This document shows positions 60,260 to 64,000 of a stretch of DNA of 64,000 bases, piece by piece (the stretch's first letter is position 1; the number at the start of each line of letters is the position of its first letter). Source of the DNA: Bradyrhizobium septentrionale (GTDB taxonomy: Bacteria > Pseudomonadota > Alphaproteobacteria > Rhizobiales > Xanthobacteraceae); assembly GCF_011516645.4 (NCBI RefSeq), contig NZ_CP088284.1, forward strand, positions 310,001 to 374,000. Direction: 5' to 3'. A model generated the notes under the pieces. The model was not told the DNA's origin and ran no database searches. It saw nothing but the letters and a program-made list of their open reading frames with translations. Both the position numbers and the translations under genes were made by a program.

Positions 60260-60949
60260 TCAGGCGTCCAAGTTCCGCAGGTGCTGTCGGTTGCGGAGCA
60301 CGATCTGGCGAGCGCCGGAAAAGCCAACTACGCCGTCGGCGTGGAGTTGAGAAAGGGCTCGCGAGACCGTTTCGAGCGTGAGGCCCAAATAGTCTCCAAT
60401 GTCCCTGCGGCACATTGGCAGCGCCACCATACCGGTCGCGGCCAGACGGCGGTCCATCTCAAGCAGGAAGCTTGCTACGCGCTCCATAGCGTTCTTTCGA
60501 CCAAGAAGCAGCATATGATCTTCAGCGTGCCGGAGTTCGCCGGCGGTCATGGTCCAGAGGCTCCGGGCAACCTGAACGGCGACGCCAGCGGCCTGTTCAA
60601 GACTGCGACGCTTGACCAGGCGAACTGTGGTATCGACGACCGCTTCGGCGGTCAGTCGATGGACCAGTCCGGACTCCAACCCGAAGACGTCGCCGGGAAG
60701 GTAGAACGCCCCTATCTGACGCCGTCCGTCGGATAGCAACTTGTAACTCCGGACCGAGCCGGAAATGACCTGGTAGACATAATCTGACGGCTCATCCTCC
60801 CCGTAGATTTCCTCGTCCTTCCTGTAGGAGAATTCCGTGGCGACAAGCCCTGCATGACCGGTAATCGCATGGAATTGGTCCGCAGCGGGATGGCTTGCGG
60901 GGCCGACCTTGGGACTTGTGAGGGGAGTGCTGATCGATTGAGTGAGCAT
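60260..60949 (-). CDS. fixK: FixK-type Crp/Fnr transcription factor
   Basis: The 229-residue protein has a cNMP-binding-like domain (RKDEEIYGEDEPSDYVYQVI, GSVRSYKLLSDGRRQIGAFY, GDVFGLESGLVH), a dimerisation helix and the HTH CRRDIGDYLGLTLETVSRAL with the E-xx-SR residues that read TTGA(T/C) half-sites. It lacks an N-terminal Fe-S cysteine cluster, so it is FixK-type rather than oxygen-binding FNR. AGGAG lies 7 nt before the ATG. FixK is activated by FixJ and controls microaerobic genes; the boxes at 56206 and 55470 are candidate targets. Confidence 0.9.
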   Translation of the reverse strand: MLTQSISTPLTSPKVGPASHPAADQFHAITGHAGLVATEFSYRKDEEIYGEDEPSDYVYQVISGSVRSYKLLSDGRRQIGAFYLPGDVFGLESGLVHRLTAEAVVDTTVRLVKRRSLEQAAGVAVQVARSLWTMTAGELRHAEDHMLLLGRKNAMERVASFLLEMDRRLAATGMVALPMCRRDIGDYLGLTLETVSRALSQLHADGVVGFSGARQIVLRNRQHLRNLDA

Positions 60950-61170
60950 GTGCCATCTCCTGTGCAGGCTGATGGCGCATTGCTAACCGAGATTTTTTCG
61001 TCTCGAAATTTCGCGTCTTATCTTAGGGAAGGTCCCTTACGTAGTTCACCGGAGGTCTTCCATCGCTGAAGAGCCCGTCTCAGCATCTCAATTCGGCAAA
61101 AAACTGCATGTTTCGGTCGATTTCGAACCATGTCCCCTCTGAGAGGCTTTGAGGCAACCGGCCGAGCCAG

Positions 61171-61536
61171 CTATGACGATGTTGCCTCGCCGCCAAAGGC
61201 GGACCGGACCGCGTTCAATAAAGGGGCGCCTAGCATGGGCTTGTCGACCATGATTACGCCAAGAGCCGCTGCCCGGTTGCGCAAATTGTCGTCAGAACCG
61301 GTGATGAGAACGGCCGGCAGAGCGCTGTCCCGCTCGCGCAGTCTCGCTACCAGCTCAAGTCCATTCATTTCGGGCATATAGTAGTCGACTACCAGACAGC
61401 TGCGCGGCGGGATGCTTTCTTCGATTAGAAGTTCCTCGGCGCTGGAAAAGTCGCGCACCTCGAACCCCTCCAGCTCCAGTGCAAACTTGATAGATTTCCG
61501 CACCGCCGCATCGTCGTCAACAACGAGCACGTGCAT
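61171..61536 (-). CDS. Single-domain response regulator (receiver only)
   Basis: The receiver domain starts MHVLVVDDDAAVRKSIKFAL with phospho-acceptor Asp in CLVVDYYMPEMNGLELVARL, Thr in AVLITGSD and Lys in VMVDKPM-like IMVDKPMLGAPLLNAV. No output domain follows. ATG 61536 was chosen because the fold begins there; in-frame starts at 61566 and 61665 give an unconserved extension of 10-43 residues. It lies just downstream of fixJ on the same strand, likely in its operon. It may act as a phosphate sink or partner. Confidence 0.85.
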   Translation of the reverse strand: MHVLVVDDDAAVRKSIKFALELEGFEVRDFSSAEELLIEESIPPRSCLVVDYYMPEMNGLELVARLRERDSALPAVLITGSDDNLRNRAAALGVIMVDKPMLGAPLLNAVRSAFGGEATSS

Positions 61537-61670
61537 GGCGGCAGATAAGGGTTGGCGCAGAGTCATTGCCTTTATGAGCTTTCGGGCGCGATTCGGCGTG
61601 GCCGCGGAATCAATTTTGATGCCATAACGGCCGGCAGCCGCCTTGAGGCAGGTCAAGTTCGGCATCGGAT

Positions 61671-62288
61671 CTAATCTTCGGCGGGCGGTTGGGTCACCGA
61701 CAACTGCGCCATGCGAACCAGATCGGATAGGCTCGATGCTTGCAATTTGGTCATGAGATTTGCGCGATGAATTTCAAGCGCCCGTGGGGACAGGCGAAGG
61801 TCCTGCGCGAGGGAGGCCGCAGATAGCCCATTGGTTAACCCGTCGAAAACTCGACGCTCCTCGACGGAAAGCAGCGCCAACAATTGTCCGACCCTGACCC
61901 TTTTTGCGTCGATTGTTCCCGTGGGTTCTTTGATGGCGGCAGTGAGTGCATTCAACAGGTCGTCTGCTTCGTAAGGCTTTTCGATAAACTCAGTGGCCCC
62001 CGCCCTCAATGCCTCGACGGCGAGGGTGACGTCACCCTGGCCAGTAACCACGATCACTGGCCAGTCAAATCCAAGAGCCCTGATCTCGCGAAGAAGATCA
62101 ATGCCACTCATCTCCGGCATGCTGAGATCGGTGATCACGCAGCCCCTGGCCGCGCCGTGAATGACGTCCAAGAAAGCTCGCGCGGAGTGATAGTCCTGGA
62201 CAACGAAATTCGAGGTGGTCAACAGGAATACCAAGCCGTCTCTGGCAGCGTCATCGTCGTCAATTACGTGGATGGTGGAATCAGACAT
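61671..62288 (-). CDS. fixJ: FixJ-type response regulator
   Basis: The 205-residue protein has a receiver domain ([20 protein letters not shown], Asp in [20 protein letters not shown], Thr in [17 protein letters not shown], Lys in ATEFIEKPY) and a LuxR/GerE HTH ([20 protein letters not shown] then [20 protein letters not shown]). It overlaps the end of fixL by 8 nt and should be phosphorylated by it under low oxygen, activating fixK. Full length, all residues intact. Confidence 0.94.
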   Translation of the reverse strand: MSDSTIHVIDDDDAARDGLVFLLTTSNFVVQDYHSARAFLDVIHGAARGCVITDLSMPEMSGIDLLREIRALGFDWPVIVVTGQGDVTLAVEALRAGATEFIEKPYEADDLLNALTAAIKEPTGTIDAKRVRVGQLLALLSVEERRVFDGLTNGLSAASLAQDLRLSPRALEIHRANLMTKLQASSLSDLVRMAQLSVTQPPAED

Positions 62289-64000
62289 GGTCGGCTTCCT
62301 GGGTCGCCCGGACCGTAAAGCGGAAGATCGTTCCGCCGGCCGGATTGGCTTCCGCCCTTATCTGTCCGCCATGCGATTCGATGATGGTGCGGCACAGTGA
62401 CAAACCTATCCCCATGCCCTGCGGCTTTGTGGTCGCGAAAGGCTGGAATAATCGCGGCGCAATTTCCGGAGTGATCCCGGCTCCGGAATCGGCAACGGAA
62501 ACCATCACCATTCCATCTCCGGTCGACTTCGCAGAAATAGTTAGTTCGCGCCGCGGTTCACTTCGCATGGCTTCGATGGCATTGCGTAGCAAATTGAGGA
62601 GAACTTGCTGTATCTGAATTTGGTCGACCAGCACAAGGTCGGCGGCAGGATCAAGCTGAAGGCTTATCTGGACAGATCGATCTTTGGCGGCGACCAGTGC
62701 CAGCGCGGTTGCATCCTCAATCATTTTTTTAAGGCTTGCGACATTCTTTTCGGTCTCGCCACGGGCAACGAATTCACGCAGACGTTTTATGACCTGCCCA
62801 GCGCGCAAGGATTGTTCTGCAGCCTTTTCCAAGGCCACCATCAGGGTCTTTGCGTTCTTTTCCGGGCCGCTTTCGAGCAAGCGTCGTGCACCTTGCAAAT
62901 AATTGGTCATCGCCGCCAGCGGTTGGTTGAGTTCGTGTGCAAGGGCGGCAGCCATTTCTCCCATCGAGCCTAACCTCGATACGTGCAACAGTTCCGATTG
63001 CATTTCATGCAAAAGACGCTCGCCCTCCTGGCGCTGAGTCAGGTCGCGAACAAACCCGATGAATTGTCGCTTTCCTTCCAACAAGACCTCTCCGACCGTA
63101 AGCTCCATCGGAAAGGTTGTCTTATCCTTGCGTTGACCCACAACGACGCGTCCGGTCCCGATAATGCGGCGCTCGCCTGTGGTCAGATATCTAGTCAGAT
63201 AGCCGTCGTGCTCCAGTCGGTAGGGAAGGGGCATGAGAAGGCGGACGTTATGCCCAGCTACCTCAAGTGCTGTCCGCCCGAACAGTCTTTCTGCCGCAGC
63301 GCTAAACGATTGTATCGCCCCTCGTTCGTCGATGACGACCATGGCGTCGGGAACGGTGGCAAGGACTGCCTGAAGGTGCGCTTCGCGGCTTCTCAATTCC
63401 TCCTGGCTGACCGAGAGCTCCTGATTAGCGTCGCGAAGATGATCTAAAGCCCGTTGGCGTTGCAGAAAATGAATTCCAATTGCTGCGCTCAGCAATGCAA
63501 AAGTGCCCAAGACGGCCGCTATCACGGTAGTCAGAACCGTGACTTGGTCGAGGCCTTGCTGCCGTTCACCGAGCAGGGTCAGTTCGGCTTGCCTCAATTG
63601 TCCGAGTTGAGATTCGATGAGAGGCGTGAGCTGCTTTGAGCGGGCGCTCTTCAATATCGCCAGAGCTTCGTCCACGTGAGATGGTCCAAGTTCGATAACT
63701 TGCGCCAATTCTGCCAGACGGGCGTCGATACTGGTGCGCAATTCGTCAAAGCGCCGGATCTGGGTCGGGTTGTCAGAGACCAGTTGTCGAAGTGCATCGA
63801 GTCCCGTGAGCAAAGAAACCCGCGAGCGTTTGTAGCTGTCGAGATAGCTGATTTCTGCCGTCAACAGATAGCCGCGCTCGCTTGATTCAGCTTCAAGCAG
63901 GGCTCGTTCGCTGCTCGAAATGTTGCGCAAAACCTCGTTCGTATGCTCAACCCAGCCGAAGCTCTCTCTAAGACGCGTCAGATTGAAAGCCAAGGCAACA
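62281..64000 (-). CDS. fixL: FixL-type heme-PAS sensor histidine kinase, 5' end beyond window
   Basis: About 570 residues are visible. Order: CHASE3-like periplasmic region ([39 protein letters not shown]), a membrane helix ([18 protein letters not shown], about residue 150-172), a heme-PAS domain with the ligand His in [20 protein letters not shown] (about residue 262) and [20 protein letters not shown], then H-box [20 protein letters not shown] and ATPase ([24 protein letters not shown]). The frame continues to the window edge and a CHASE3 domain needs a preceding membrane helix, so the start is missing. Oxygen sensor of the FixLJ pair. Confidence 0.93.
   Translation of the reverse strand, partial: VALAFNLTRLRESFGWVEHTNEVLRNISSSERALLEAESSERGYLLTAEISYLDSYKRSRVSLLTGLDALRQLVSDNPTQIRRFDELRTSIDARLAELAQVIELGPSHVDEALAILKSARSKQLTPLIESQLGQLRQAELTLLGERQQGLDQVTVLTTVIAAVLGTFALLSAAIGIHFLQRQRALDHLRDANQELSVSQEELRSREAHLQAVLATVPDAMVVIDERGAIQSFSAAAERLFGRTALEVAGHNVRLLMPLPYRLEHDGYLTRYLTTGERRIIGTGRVVVGQRKDKTTFPMELTVGEVLLEGKRQFIGFVRDLTQRQEGERLLHEMQSELLHVSRLGSMGEMAAALAHELNQPLAAMTNYLQGARRLLESGPEKNAKTLMVALEKAAEQSLRAGQVIKRLREFVARGETEKNVASLKKMIEDATALALVAAKDRSVQISLQLDPAADLVLVDQIQIQQVLLNLLRNAIEAMRSEPRRELTISAKSTGDGMVMVSVADSGAGITPEIAPRLFQPFATTKPQGMGIGLSLCRTIIESHGGQIRAEANPAGGTIFRFTVRATQEADHV

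Noticed and set aside
1..64000. CRISPR arrays and rRNA genes
   Set aside because: No regularly spaced direct repeats or rRNA segments were seen in the window.

Overview
The window looks like accessory DNA from a Bradyrhizobiaceae-type alphaproteobacterium (Bradyrhizobium, Nitrobacter, Rhodopseudomonas or a relative). The grounds are high GC, a repABC replicon, a FixLJ/FixK cluster, DUF736 and many small proteins of a kind I associate with Bradyrhizobium. It is plasmid DNA or plasmid-derived DNA, heavily rearranged by insertion sequences.

Layout. 1-3.2 kb: an ietS/ietA protease-ATPase pair on the minus strand, with ietS running off the window. 3.3-7.0 kb: a frameshifted DUF1612/HTH regulator, a vapBC toxin-antitoxin pair with a palindromic operator, a conserved hypothetical and an integrase stub. 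7.0-12.0 kb: a complete repABC cassette with three identical 16-bp parS sites and a probable antisense RNA between repB and repC. 12.1-15.2 kb: small genes (zinc ribbon, DUF736, HU, WGR). 15.6-17.8 kb: a second parA-parB pair bracketed by two copies of another palindrome. 17.9-19.5 kb: mobC and relaxase. 19.6-31.3 kb: a tRNA 3' half, an excisionase-like gene, an IS-broken ParB/MT-A70 methylase, a GIY-YIG fragment, and a type I restriction system whose hsdS is split by an IS1182-type element.

31.3-50.8 kb is an IS graveyard. Exact target duplications let me define IS66-1 (TGAGCGGG), IS66-3 with a passenger gene (GGTTTATC), an IS3 element containing an IS110 element (GAA), an IS1380 element (CTAG) and IS66-4 (ACAAGGTC). 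IS66-4 carries a group II intron inside its tnpC. Removing these elements restores or nearly restores a run of small genes all on the minus strand, so this was once a collinear block.

50.9-64 kb: a tRNA-Arg 3' half next to a tyrosine integrase, an mgtA-type P-ATPase, small genes with FixK/FNR-like boxes, a c-type cytochrome gene split in its signal peptide by IS66-2 (almost identical to IS66-1, inverted), and a minus-strand cluster fixL-fixJ-response regulator-fixK. The last part reads as an oxygen-responsive module. The rest is plasmid maintenance (RepABC, second ParAB, VapBC, IetAS), mobilization and a defence system inactivated at its specificity subunit.
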